Below, one piece after another: positions 1 through 7,903 of a stretch of DNA of 43,477 nt. How positions within the stretch are numbered: the stretch's first letter is position 1; each line of letters begins with the position of its first letter. A program made the translations under genes and the position numbers. The stretch is from Sulfoacidibacillus ferrooxidans. GTDB lineage: Bacteria; Bacillota; Bacilli; Alicyclobacillales; SLC66. The notes beneath the pieces were generated by a model. It was not told the origin of the DNA. It saw only the letters and a program-made list of their open reading frames with translations, and searched no databases. The stretch spans positions 1 to 43,477 of the forward strand of contig NZ_JALBUF010000015.1 of assembly GCF_022606465.1 (NCBI RefSeq), written 5' to 3'.

Positions 1-2
1 AA

Positions 3-185
3 GGAGTCATTGGGATCGTCGCAGGGAAACTCACGCAAAACCTGTACAAGCCTACGCTGTGCCTGTCGATCAAAGATGGCGTCGCTAAAGGATCAGGACG
101 GAGTGTACCTGGTGTGGATCTCTATGCACTCTTGCAAGCGTTCGCTTATTCTACCTTTTCGAGGGGATGGGCAAAAATACCCTAG
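3..185 (+). pseudogene. recJ fragment (single-strand DNA exonuclease), truncated
   Basis: Frame 3 from the window edge reads GVIGIVAGKL, then KDGVAKGSGRS and PGVDLYALL, which are hallmark strings of the DHHA1 part of RecJ. Similarity stops near base 143: the frame then runs through about 13 unrelated residues to a stop, where intact RecJ would continue with the FGGH region. The gene enters from the left edge, so its 5' part may exist outside the window, but the 3' part is lost here. Family assignment is from recalled motifs; truncation is seen directly. Confidence 0.7.
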
Positions 186-246
186 TTTGTTTTGTTCCCA
201 TTTTGTTTAAGACACCCTTTCGATAGTAGTCTATCAGTCCTTCTTT

Positions 247-654
247 TTGTGTCCACCAATTTATACTAGGTCCATTCACGAATCTGACATTCCGACGGAG
301 CACCTGTTGCAAACGAAGGAGCGGGAACTCGAATCTCTGCGGGATGGGGTGAATCGTCTCAAGGACTTATTCGTGATGGGCGACGTGACAAAGGCAGAGT
401 ACAAAACGCGGCTGGAACGCCTGAAGGATCTGATAGTGAAAAAAGAGGACGAGTATGAACAACTGAAGGAGAGCCTGGACGGATGATCACCCCTTACCCA
501 CGCCGAACGAAAGCAGAGGCTTGACGAACTCAAATCTTCCTGGACAACCGCCATCGACGTAAAAGAGCGCAACCGGCTCATGAAGTTGATTATTGAGCGG
601 ATTGAATACAGGCGGAACGGGGGCGAAATTGATATTGAGGTGAAATTTAAATAA
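247..654 (+). pseudogene. serine recombinase C-terminal fragment with in-frame TGA
   Basis: The reading frame encodes a charged coiled-coil stretch (KERELESLRDGVNRLKDLF, later EYKTRLERLKDLI) typical of the zinc-ribbon/coiled-coil C-terminal part of large serine recombinases. A TGA at 484-486 interrupts it, but the same frame continues (HAERKQRLDELKSSW, then MKLIIERIEYRR) to a TAA at 652-654. The N-terminal catalytic resolvase domain is absent, so this is a decayed 3' remnant of an integrase of a phage or integrative element. Confidence 0.65.
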
Positions 655-709
655 GCATAATCCGCTACGACATAAGCGGTCGCACGCTGTTGTCCACTTT
701 TATCACTGA

Positions 710-1015
710 TCATTGTCCACGCTTCCAGTAAACATCCTGGGCTTTATGCTTGATACCGTCAATATGGACTGAAAGACACTGCTCGTCCACGCGAAATATC
801 AACATGACTTGATAGAGCCCGTGCCGTACCCAATATCCTTCCAGAGGACCATTTCTGATCTGTTTGGCCGTCAGGGTCGGAGAATGCGAGAGTCGATGAA
901 AAGAGTCATCCAAAATTCGCTCTTTCACATTCGTTGGATATGCGAGTATCCCCGCCAATTCATCAATACCCGTCTTGGACCAAGTGACTTGGTACGATTT
1001 ATCCACGTTCGGCAC
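710..1015 (-). CDS. RelE/ParE-superfamily toxin of a type II toxin-antitoxin pair
   Basis: A 101-residue basic protein with the compact RelE fold signature: N-terminal YQVTWSKTGIDELAGIL, a central KQIRNGPLEGYWVRHGLYQVMLIFRV (the LR.G.YRV-like strand) and an ending HIDGIKHKAQDVYWKRG. RelE-type toxins cut mRNA at the ribosome or, in ParE, poison gyrase; which applies cannot be told here. The gene lies directly downstream of and overlaps by 17 bases the antitoxin gene, the normal order and coupling for such modules. It appears intact. The surrounding DNA is accessory (recombinase remnant on one side, AbiV on the other), in keeping with a stabilising or defensive role. Confidence 0.7.
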   Translation of the reverse strand: MPNVDKSYQVTWSKTGIDELAGILAYPTNVKERILDDSFHRLSHSPTLTAKQIRNGPLEGYWVRHGLYQVMLIFRVDEQCLSVHIDGIKHKAQDVYWKRGQ

Positions 1016-1277
1016 CCTGAATTCTTTCCCGCAGGTACTTCAGCCCGTCCTCCTGCCCGAAAACGCGTCCATTCTCCCGATCTTGTTGGCTCATTCGAAT
1101 TTGTCGTAAGATATCTGGATCCCCGGCGATTGCGACGATGTCATCATCATCTGGGCTCTTTTCCACCACCAAGCTGACTTGGAATTCGTCTTCAATCAGT
1201 TGAACGAGATCTGTCCACTCCACATAAGTTTTCCCTTTCAATTTATCGTAGAGTTCGTCCACAGTCATGTGCTTCAT
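999..1277 (-). CDS. putative antitoxin partner of the RelE-like toxin
   Basis: A 92-residue acidic protein starting MKHMTVDELYDKL and ending RVFGQEDGLKYLRERIQ; the last part resembles the toxin-binding tail of Phd/YefM-type antitoxins. Start chosen at the ATG at 1277 because AAGGATGG precedes it; a longer frame opens at 1313 without a good ribosome binding site. It overlaps the toxin start by 17 bases, implying translational coupling. Antitoxins of this kind normally bind their own promoter; no operator was identified in the 175 bases upstream. Assigned mostly by position and size. Confidence 0.55.
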   Translation of the reverse strand: MKHMTVDELYDKLKGKTYVEWTDLVQLIEDEFQVSLVVEKSPDDDDIVAIAGDPDILRQIRMSQQDRENGRVFGQEDGLKYLRERIQGAERG

Positions 1278-1452
1278 CAGCAAACACCATCCTTTGACTT
1301 GAGTATACCTCAAGAGAATTGAAACAAGAGCACATTAAAATATTGGCATTTATTACTATATAACAAACGCGTACATTGTGAACAGCCCATGACCATCAAA
1401 GCGATTCCCAGGAGACGCAGGTGATCGCATCGAATCCAAAGGTTGTTGTTCC

Positions 1453-2145
1453 CTAACCGTCGGCCAAAGTCCGCTTAAATTCGTTCAACATTGGATCCGT
1501 AATTTCCCTGAAAAGAGAAAACGAAATATTGTTCATTGCAGGATTTGAAGCTTTCACCCCCTCAACAAAAATCCTTAAATATTCAAACACACTGCCATCC
1601 TCAACTATGCGCGCCATTTCAAATTCCTCCTTGGCATTTTCCCATTTTTCATATATTCCATCTTTTTCGCCCGGATTCGTATATAGCAATTTAAATCTCA
1701 TTTTTATCCACCTGGAATGGAGATTGTCGATATCAGAAGCAGTCATAAACTTTTGAACTTCCGCTTCAATTTCCGGATGTTGATTTTTGAATTCAGAAAG
1801 TAAGTCAAGAAGTTCGCCCGCGGTCAGATTGTTATTCATGCATTCCATCAGAGGTGAGAATACATCATTATATTTAACGGTCATAAATGCTATAAATTCC
1901 CGCAACGAGAAAGCCTTATTTTTGTGATCGTGGCTATATACATCCGCATTCCCACCGACTGAAATGGCCTGTAATTGATCCACTTTCCCGAGTTCTTCTA
2001 CTGCAAAGGAGGCCATAATAAAGGCCTTACTGTATAACCGATTCTTAGCAAGAAGCTCCCCAGCTGAGATGAACTCCATTGCGTTCTCCACGGCCAAAGG
2101 AATTAACTCGTATGCGTCTTGAGGAGAAAGCGTTTGTTTCTTCAT
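1453..2145 (-). CDS. AbiV-family (HEPN-like) abortive infection protein
   Basis: A 230-residue, all-helical, Lys/Glu-rich protein. The N-terminal ENAMEFISAGELLAKNRLYSKAFIMA followed by SFAVEELGKVDQLQAI matches the AbiV pattern (N..eLl..A..L...gry..A...a..A.EElgK). Lactococcal AbiV blocks phage by acting on a phage translation factor; the wider family is HEPN-like and often sits in defence islands. No partner gene adjoins it; the RelE-type module is the next gene downstream. Upstream is a truncated YyaL gene, so it sits among rearranged DNA. Intact length suggests it is functional. Target and trigger are unknown. Confidence 0.65.
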   Translation of the reverse strand: MKKQTLSPQDAYELIPLAVENAMEFISAGELLAKNRLYSKAFIMASFAVEELGKVDQLQAISVGGNADVYSHDHKNKAFSLREFIAFMTVKYNDVFSPLMECMNNNLTAGELLDLLSEFKNQHPEIEAEVQKFMTASDIDNLHSRWIKMRFKLLYTNPGEKDGIYEKWENAKEEFEMARIVEDGSVFEYLRIFVEGVKASNPAMNNISFSLFREITDPMLNEFKRTLADG

Positions 2146-2301
2146 TATAGTGAATACCCCCGTTGAACAGAGAAACAGCCAACCTATTTTGCTGATTTCC
2201 TGAATCCATATGCTTTATCTCTCTATTTTCCTACGCTGGATTCGTTTATGGACCTGTTATCAGTGACAGGTCGGTAAAGTACTCCACTTTCAGCGTATAT
2301 T

Positions 2302-2333
2302 GCTATTCGTAGCCCCGCAGGGCTACGAATAGC
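2302..2333. repeat. perfect 14-bp hairpin at the break of the YyaL fragment
   Basis: Arms GCTATTCGTAGCCC and GGGCTACGAATAGC enclose a 4-nt CGCA loop. The arm nearest the gene includes the last recognisable codons of the truncated YyaL reading frame (Gly-Tyr-Ser), so the hairpin marks the break point. There is no T-run, so a terminator is unlikely. Confidence 0.7.
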
Positions 2334-2507
2334 CGATGGAGAGAAATACCGCTTTCGATTCACGGGCTGCCTTTTGGAACGCCTCTGGACCCCAGGGCAG
2401 GGGTACCAGTCGACCGGGTTGTGCGCGTGTTGGAGCAGATAGGGCGACTTTTCGTGGATGAGGCGGTTGGTGTGTTTGTGTTCGGCATTGTTGGATTTCA
2501 CGGTCAT
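2323..2507 (-). pseudogene. YyaL/DUF255 thioredoxin-like gene, N-terminal fragment, frameshifted
   Basis: The start ATG at 2507 has a good site (AGGAAGGATG). The protein begins with [23 protein letters not shown], the near-invariant N-terminus of the DUF255/YyaL (spermatogenesis-associated 20-like) family, then changes frame and resumes as [23 protein letters not shown]. The shift is a tandem CAGGG duplication at 2393-2402 (5 extra bases). After GYS, just before the family's CHWC motif, the sequence enters a perfect hairpin and homology ends. So the gene has two independent lesions: a 5-bp duplication and loss of about 90 percent of the 3' part. Confidence 0.8.
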
Positions 2508-2616
2508 AACATCCTTCCTGGATGGTTTTACCGCTATTGTACACCAACGTGACGCCATGTAGAGTAGAGTAAAATGGACTCAAGATTGGAATCAGTTTTC
2601 CAATAAGCGCCTTGGC

Positions 2617-3834
2617 TCAAAGATCCCCCTTAGTATCCTGCAGGTAGCCCTGAACTGATTTTGCAAGTCCCCATGCAAAGACGACCGATATCAGAACGAC
2701 AATCCACGCTATGGACATCGTCACGCCCGTGCCATACTGGACAGCGATGAGTCCTGATATCGCCATAGCAACAGGAACGAGAACCGAGTGAAGCAACGTT
2801 AATGCCCCCGTTGCAGAGCCCATAAATTCAAGCGGTGCAGTGCGTTGACGAATTAAGCCGATCGTCTGATTGGCAAATCCAGATCCGAGTTCGAGTAGAA
2901 ACAGACCGAACACAAGCCCACCCATACCTCCATCCAGCGAGACGACGGCAATTCCAGCAGCAATCAGCACAGGAGACACCACAACAAGCATCTGACTGCG
3001 ACTCCGTAACAGCCGCGGACCCATTATTAATGACAGCACAGTCCCCACCGTCGCAAGACTAAGCCCCACACCAATTTGGGTGGCAGATAGATTTGCAGCT
3101 TGCTTCAAATACAGCACATATTCCCCGAGGAAGACACTGAAGCCAAAGTTCTGAACGGACGTGTAGATAACCATTTGCCGCAGGAGTCGACTGGACCATA
3201 CAATATGCAGCCCCAAAAGAGGATTCGTCGTCTTGTGACTTTTCGTCCCTCTCTTTGGATAGTGTTTCGGGCTTATTAAAGTAAAGACAGAGAGGAACAT
3301 GACGATACCGGCCGCGAGAAATGCATGAAAAAGGCCGGTCGCAATAAGTATGCCAGCGAATCCTTTCGCCAGAAACTGTTGAATCGGCGCGATGGTGCCC
3401 ATCCAGGCATTTACGGTTGGCAAGTCTTCTTTATCCACCGTTTGCGGCACAAGGGAGCGTGAAGCAGCCCGTGTAATCGCTATGAACACGTTCCACAGAA
3501 AGACTAGAATGAGTAGCAATGGCATGGAGTGTTGGTTGCGTAACAAAAATCCGATACCTATCGTGAAAACTGCACCTACAACGTTACCTGCTACCATCAA
3601 GATGGATGGAGAGAAGTTGTCCGACAGCCATCCAAAAATGTAACTGCTAAGAATGGATCCGATACTTCCAAACGTATTGACGTATCCTAGTGCAAACGCC
3701 GGATTGGGAAATGTGGTTGCCAGCCACTGAATCGAGAACTGACCAATGCCAGCGGCATTTGCCGTCAGAAATCGGGATATCCATAGTCGCCAGACAAGAG
3801 GATACCGCTTCACAATGGACCCACCTGTGTGCAT
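2617..3834 (-). CDS. MFS transporter, MefA/EntS-like exporter
   Basis: About 405 residues with twelve predicted membrane spans, starting RYPLVWRLWISRFLTANAAG and containing the first-loop GWLSDNFSP, a variant of the MFS GxLaDrxgr motif, and LVPQTVDKEDLPTVNAW, a string common in macrolide-efflux/enterobactin-exporter type MFS proteins. Probably a proton-driven drug or metabolite exporter in the cytoplasmic membrane; the substrate cannot be predicted. The ATG at 3834 has AGGAG 12 nt upstream; TTG at 3840 would be better spaced (7 nt), so the start is uncertain by two residues. Monocistronic; no regulator adjoins. Confidence 0.8.
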   Translation of the reverse strand: MHTGGSIVKRYPLVWRLWISRFLTANAAGIGQFSIQWLATTFPNPAFALGYVNTFGSIGSILSSYIFGWLSDNFSPSILMVAGNVVGAVFTIGIGFLLRNQHSMPLLLILVFLWNVFIAITRAASRSLVPQTVDKEDLPTVNAWMGTIAPIQQFLAKGFAGILIATGLFHAFLAAGIVMFLSVFTLISPKHYPKRGTKSHKTTNPLLGLHIVWSSRLLRQMVIYTSVQNFGFSVFLGEYVLYLKQAANLSATQIGVGLSLATVGTVLSLIMGPRLLRSRSQMLVVVSPVLIAAGIAVVSLDGGMGGLVFGLFLLELGSGFANQTIGLIRQRTAPLEFMGSATGALTLLHSVLVPVAMAISGLIAVQYGTGVTMSIAWIVVLISVVFAWGLAKSVQGYLQDTKGDL

Positions 3835-3879
3835 AACCAATGGTATTCTCCTTCCGAATCTGATGGTATCTGTCCTCAC

Positions 3880-4310
3880 CGATTAGCCTATGGCTTCTAC
3901 TCGTCAACTCTGGCTATGATCTGTTTACTATCACGCCTCCCACGATTAGTCAGATGAATACGTACTAACAACGATCATGACAGCATGACGGAGTCGTGCG
4001 ACCCAATGCAGTAACATTAACGTGCTTTGAACCATAAATTTACATTAGTTTCAAATAAATTTACTATTACTGATAAGCACCCGTTGGGTTAGAGTCACTT
4101 TTCCCTTAATAGAGTAGACCAACGTAGGTATAGGCCACATCTGTGTTCGAGATATCTGCTCCAGGCTTGGGCTTGCAGAAATTTCAGTACCGTTGAAATG
4201 TGATCCCAAGCGCATCTAGCGATATCTCAATTTTAGTCTATAAATATTCCGACTTTAAGACTTTCTAAATACAATTGTCACGGATTTAGGTTACCGGTCC
4301 AATGGTTTGT
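3880..4310. other. intergenic region, no gene seen
   Basis: About 430 bases between the 5' end of the MFS gene and the 3' end of the next minus-strand gene. The AT-rich part around 4020-4080 could hold the MFS promoter but no convincing paired -35/-10 was found. No reading frame with recognisable content. Confidence 0.5.
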
Positions 4311-5022
4311 CTAACTGAATATTATTGCACTGTACTCGTACAAATATAGAAGTTTTTCCTTCAGTCTTGCCTGCGGGCAAATGGAGGCTTCTAATTGTTT
4401 AACAGTATACTCACCCGTACAATTCTGAAGCAATGCCTCTACCTCTGCACTTATTTCAAGAACAGGTGAATCGATTAAGTTGGGCGTGCGCACAAATAAT
4501 AACCTTTTACATTGAATCGATTCAATACGAATGAATCGATTCTTAACTGGTTTAAATGCTTCCAACCGGGCATCTTTACGGAGTGCAAATTGGTCTGTGG
4601 TCTCGAAGTACATTCCTCTCGAATCATCTATCCACTGCCAGATGCGCAATTCATCCCAACGAACTGATTCGTCATCCGGACAGGTTTGTGAATCGAGAAT
4701 ATACTTGATAAAATCCCACGCTTCCAGAAGGTCGTTATTTCTCAGAGCATCTAGTCTTTTACTATGAAATAACTTCCATAATACCCTGAGAAAGTCTGGC
4801 GATAAATTTGCTGCCGTGCGAGGTAACCACCGTAAGACGTCCGCTAGTTCGACCGAGTTACTAACCTCGGTTGCATTTTGATGAAAACGCTCAAATATTA
4901 ATTCAAAGATTCTTTCATACGATTGAACCCATCCATCCCCCTCTTTACTTGATTCCCTAAACAGAGCGTGTCCAGATTTTCCGAGTAAATTCCGTGCTGT
5001 ATCTATTTGTCTTTGTCACCAT
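4311..5022 (-). pseudogene. unknown protein, about 234 codons, start region frameshifted
   Basis: One minus-strand frame is open from 5015 to the TAG at 4311 (234 residues) but has no ATG/GTG at its head; an ATG with a weak AGGTG site lies at 5022 in another frame, so one indel near 5010 probably broke the gene. The product is soluble, with no signal peptide: YERIFELIFERFHQN, LADVLRWLPRTAANLSPDF, then a basic middle (KPVKNRFIRIESIQCKRLLF) and a C-terminal part EVEALLQNCTGEYTVKQLEA, which resembles the L..cdG..tv.eL pattern of PqqD-like domains. That resemblance is weak. I do not recognise the family. It lies next to IS110 debris, which may explain the damage. Confidence 0.5.
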
Positions 5023-5069
5023 GAACACCTCGAATCGATTTACTTATTTTCACACTCTCGATTCGTTGT

Positions 5070-5180
5070 GTCCACCCCTATAGCCTAACAGCAGTTGCAC
5101 GTGAATTACTCGGTTTTGTTTGGGCCATTGCCTGCGAGGTTGAACAAAGAGACAAGGAGCGGGAGCAAACATCAGCCTGA
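5070..5180 (+). pseudogene. IS110-family transposase, C-terminal fragment
   Basis: The frame reads VHPYSLTAVARELLGFVWAI followed by ACEVEQRDKERE and a stop. The string A.ARELxGFxWAI is the characteristic end of IS110/IS1111 transposases. Everything upstream of it is missing; homology begins right after a TGTCCACC motif that also forms the outer part of the IS3-type ends in this window, suggesting another element cut it. Confidence 0.6.
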
Positions 5181-5219
5181 TTCATGGCGCAATGTCCGTG
5201 CTCTTTCGTCTCAACTGTG

Positions 5220-5409
5220 GTGAAGGATCTGGCTCGTAGGCAAGTCCCGGGATAGGGAATCCTCGTACAACCTATGTGCTAGACGCTCGTCAAACGCACG
5301 ATTTTAGTCTGAGGCAGCCATTGACGGAGGTATCACTTGCGGTACCCAACCCGCGTATATCAGATTGCCGACCGTTGCAGAAGATTTGCCTGCGAACCAG
5401 ATCCTTCAC
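5220..5409. repeat. 190-bp segment bounded by 27-bp imperfect inverted repeats
   Basis: Left arm 5220-5246 starts GTGAAGGATCTGGCTCG; the right arm 5383-5409 is its reverse complement with 3 mismatches in 27. The interior has no coding potential that I trust. The layout is that of a miniature inverted-repeat element or the two ends of a collapsed IS, but no target duplication was found. Confidence 0.5.
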
Positions 5410-6056
5410 TTTCAAACTGTGCACCAGTGGAGATGTCTCCTTAAGGTCGACACCTCCCGTAGTTCAGTACGGGCCTAACGTTGCTTCGTCAAGAGCTTTC
5501 GCGGCATATCCTCGCTTCGCTGCGGTATTCCACGGACTCTTGACGACCGAAGGACCCGCGTGGTAAGGGGAAAAACAAGATCTGGCTGGGAGACTTGACA
5601 GGCCTCGTTCATATCAGGTTTTTAGAACCTTCTGGATTTATCCATGGGGAGGTTTAGGAAACCCCAAGTGGACTATCTTGTCATGATCCGGCAATTCCAC
5701 TGATAGTAAAAATGGACTAGGGCGCAAATGGTTCATTCGAATCTGGTTGATTGTTTGACGAGGGCTTACTATTTGCTTAATGGAGTGGTACGAATGAGTG
5801 GAGGCGGACTTCACTAGCGACGCGGTTGCATCGATCACCAAAGTGACAAATGAAGTACAGCGAATCGAGAGTCTGTCTTTTGAATATAAAGAAGCGTGGG
5901 TTGGAGAGGTAACGGTAAAAGCCATATCAAAAATCTCCTTCTTGTGGCCTATGATGAACATCGCCACAAGCAAAGGATACCGCGATTTTCCGGAGTCAAG
6001 TGTGCGTTGGATTATGATCGAGAAAAAACGATGGGCAGGGAAAATGGAGGTGTGAT
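5410..6056. other. non-coding or decayed stretch upstream of the Crp/Fnr gene
   Basis: Some open frames exist (for example 5798-6055 plus and 5638-6165 minus) but none shows a recognisable family, convincing start or consistent codon use. The last part, with GGAGGTGTGAT, is the ribosome binding site of the regulator at 6057. Nothing else supportable was seen. Confidence 0.4.
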
Positions 6057-6722
6057 ATGGAGTCCAGTCAACTATTGGCGAATGTAAGCCTCTTTCGTGA
6101 CCTGAGTGCTGAGGAACTAGAACGCGTTCGGGCGCTGTGCGTGGAACACCACTATGTCCGCACACAGACTCTGTTCTCCGAGGGACAGACTCGAGAAGCA
6201 GTGTATTTTATTCGTAAGGGACTGATCAAAATCTCCAAGGTCGATGTCGAAGGTCGAGAGCACATCGTGAATCTATTGGGCCGTGGCGAAATGTTCCCAC
6301 ACGTCGGGTTCTTTACGGATGATCCCTATCCAGGCACCGCACAAGCAGTGGAGCACAGCGATGTGTTAGCCATAGGGTGTGCTGCGTTCGATAGGCTGCT
6401 GATGGATGATCCGTTGATCGCACGCAAAGTCATGCGCGTCATGGGGGAGCGCATTGTGCAACTGCAGACCAAAGTGCAGGACTTATTCATATCGAACTCT
6501 CACGAGCGTGTTCTGACTCTGTTACGGCACCTTATCGAAGAGCATGGAAGAACGCAGCATGACGGCGTGCACTTGCGTCTCTCGATCACTAACAGCGAGA
6601 TGGCCATGATGATCGGTATGACACGGGAATCCGTCAATCGAGTATGGAATGAGCTGAGACGTGCTGGCGTGATTACAGGCGATCGGGGGGAGTGGATCGT
6701 TTACCCGGAACGGTTGCCATGA
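6057..6722 (+). CDS. Crp/Fnr-family transcription regulator
   Basis: A 221-residue protein with an N-terminal cyclic-nucleotide-type sensor domain (about residues 8-125; LFSEGQTREAVYFIRKGLIK, LLGRGEMF) and a C-terminal winged helix (about 145-218; ITNSEMAMMIGMTRESVNRV). It lacks the four N-terminal cysteines of [4Fe-4S] Fnr and the Arg-Thr/Ser phosphate pocket of cAMP-binding Crp (here PYPGTAQA), so another ligand, perhaps heme/NO as in DNR proteins, is likelier. Start fixed by GGAGG 8 nt upstream. It heads the 6-15 kb module, and CRP-like dyads lie in both divergent intergenic regions of that module, making it the probable regulator of the neighbours. Confidence 0.85.
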   Translation: MESSQLLANVSLFRDLSAEELERVRALCVEHHYVRTQTLFSEGQTREAVYFIRKGLIKISKVDVEGREHIVNLLGRGEMFPHVGFFTDDPYPGTAQAVEHSDVLAIGCAAFDRLLMDDPLIARKVMRVMGERIVQLQTKVQDLFISNSHERVLTLLRHLIEEHGRTQHDGVHLRLSITNSEMAMMIGMTRESVNRVWNELRRAGVITGDRGEWIVYPERLP

Positions 6723-6751
6723 GCCTGAAAGTTCAGGTCCCTCGATACTGA

Positions 6752-7015
6752 TTATTGGAGGCGCGATACGCGATATACATACCCTCCGCACCCGCATTGA
6801 TCCACGAATCGCACCGCAACTGCATCCCGGAAGCGATCAGCCAGAGCCCGAAGCAAGTAATCGTCGGGATTCCCGTGCTGTGGCGCAATGGCCAAATTCA
6901 CAAATCCCCCCGGCCCCGTTTCGAGAATCGCCTGGATAGAGTCTGCAATCACCAGGTCACGATCATCTGCATATTCCTCTGTTTCTAAATTTACGGACCA
7001 ATTTTGTTTACTCAT
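6752..7015 (-). CDS. small CGCGG-motif protein, function unknown
   Basis: 87 residues, starting MSKQNWSVNLETEEY at the ATG at 7015, preceded by a strong GGAGGTG. It is acidic and soluble and ends RFVDQCGCGGYVYRV; the Cys-Gly-Cys-Gly-Gly motif near the C-terminus suggests metal or Fe-S binding, by inference. It is transcribed divergently from the DUF2249 genes, and the 16-bp dyad at 7075 lies about 60 bases upstream of its start, so it is likely co-regulated with the module. I recognise no named family. Confidence 0.65.
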   Translation of the reverse strand: MSKQNWSVNLETEEYADDRDLVIADSIQAILETGPGGFVNLAIAPQHGNPDDYLLRALADRFRDAVAVRFVDQCGCGGYVYRVSRLQ

Positions 7016-7074
7016 CTTTGCACCTCCGTTGCATGTTGTATGTCTGTAGATTATCACCCAAGGGACGGTTCTAG

Positions 7075-7090
7075 TGTGATTCAGAACACA
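7075..7090. promoter_or_regulatory. Crp/Fnr-type operator, site 1
   Basis: TGTGATTCAGAACACA lies in the divergent region between 7015 (minus gene) and 7180 (plus gene); flanking bases extend it to AGTGTG...ACACACT. It is close to the TGTGA-N6-TCACA class of Crp sites and differs by one base from a dyad at 13501. Confidence 0.6.
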
Positions 7091-7179
7091 CTCTCTTGCG
7101 CACCTAGGGTGCATACTGAAGTTGTTACTGCGACTGAATGAGGAGGGACTGCCTGTTGGTACAAGAATGATTCGCTGCA

Positions 7180-7410
7180 GTGATTGATGTTCGTCAGTTT
7201 GCCCCCGCCGTGAAGCATCAGACCATTTTCGGTGTGTGGGATGCACTATCCCATGGATCGTGGTTGCTACTCGTCAATGATCACGACCCTAGGACGCTAT
7301 ACTATCAACTGTCCGCCGAGTATGCAGGTCAGTTTGAGTGGACCTACATTGAAAAGGGTCCTACTCGTTGGCAGGTACAGATTGACAAGAGAGTGAGGGA
7401 GTCGTCATGA
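7180..7410 (+). CDS. DUF2249 protein (single domain)
   Basis: 76 residues, essentially one DUF2249 domain: IDVRQFAPAVKHQTIFGVWD, then LLLVNDHDPRTLYYQLSAE, GQFEWTYIEKGP and WQVQI. DUF2249 proteins are SirA/TusA-like folds that recur beside hemerythrins and nitric-oxide or nitrite-related genes; biochemical function is not established. The in-frame start is a GTG at 7180 without a close Shine-Dalgarno (the GGAGG is about 33 nt upstream), so translation initiation is unusual. It overlaps the next gene by 4 bases (ATGA), hence an operon with the following four genes. Confidence 0.8.
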   Translation: MIDVRQFAPAVKHQTIFGVWDALSHGSWLLLVNDHDPRTLYYQLSAEYAGQFEWTYIEKGPTRWQVQIDKRVRESS

Positions 7411-7868
7411 CACGACGTTTGGTGGAGCTAGATGTTCGCCCGATGCTGCAGGCCAGAGAAGAACCTTTTGCCCGCATTATGGAGGCAGTGCAGGGATTGA
7501 AAGGAAATGACGTACTTCAGTTGCATGCGACCTTTCTTCCCGAGCCTTTGATTCGAGTAATGAGTCGACAAGGTCTTTCTCATTGTGCTGTCCAAATGAG
7601 TCCAGAGCACTTTATCGTGGACTTCTACAGAGACGATTCGAAACGGCCCTATAAGCATCTCGACAATCGTGGGCTTGAGCCACCGCAACCCATGACGCGC
7701 ACGCTCGAATGTTTAGAAGGCATCTCGGAGTTGCAAAACGGGGACATCGGACTTGAGATCTGGAATGATCGGGTGCCAGCTTTTTTGCTACCAGAGTTAG
7801 ATGAAACTGGTTGGGTATATGAGATCTACGAGGAGGATGACATCGTACGGGTTCGGATCGATCGGTAA
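7407..7868 (+). CDS. tandem DUF2249 protein
   Basis: 153 residues containing two DUF2249-like units: residues 5-70 (ELDVRPMLQAREEPFARIME, QLHATFLPEPLIRVMSRQGL) and about 90-150 (MTRTLECLEGISELQNGD, LPELDETGWVYEIYEEDD). The conserved NDHDP turn of the first gene product is altered in both units, so they may have diverged into binding modules. Starts at the ATGA overlap with the preceding gene. Probably cytoplasmic. The presence of three DUF2249 units in one operon is typical of Firmicutes clusters linked to nitrosative or redox stress (general knowledge, not proof). Confidence 0.75.
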   Translation: MTRRLVELDVRPMLQAREEPFARIMEAVQGLKGNDVLQLHATFLPEPLIRVMSRQGLSHCAVQMSPEHFIVDFYRDDSKRPYKHLDNRGLEPPQPMTRTLECLEGISELQNGDIGLEIWNDRVPAFLLPELDETGWVYEIYEEDDIVRVRIDR

Positions 7869-7903
7869 GGCAACGTTATGCGCTAACTCGGGAGGGAATA
7901 TTC

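Noticed and set aside
5276..5566. 96-residue plus-strand frame
   Set aside because: Composition is unlike a real protein and it crosses one arm of the 27-bp inverted repeat; probably chance.
5798..6055. 85-residue plus-strand frame ending just before the Crp/Fnr start
   Set aside because: No recognisable family, poor start, and competing frames of equal length; proximity alone is not enough.
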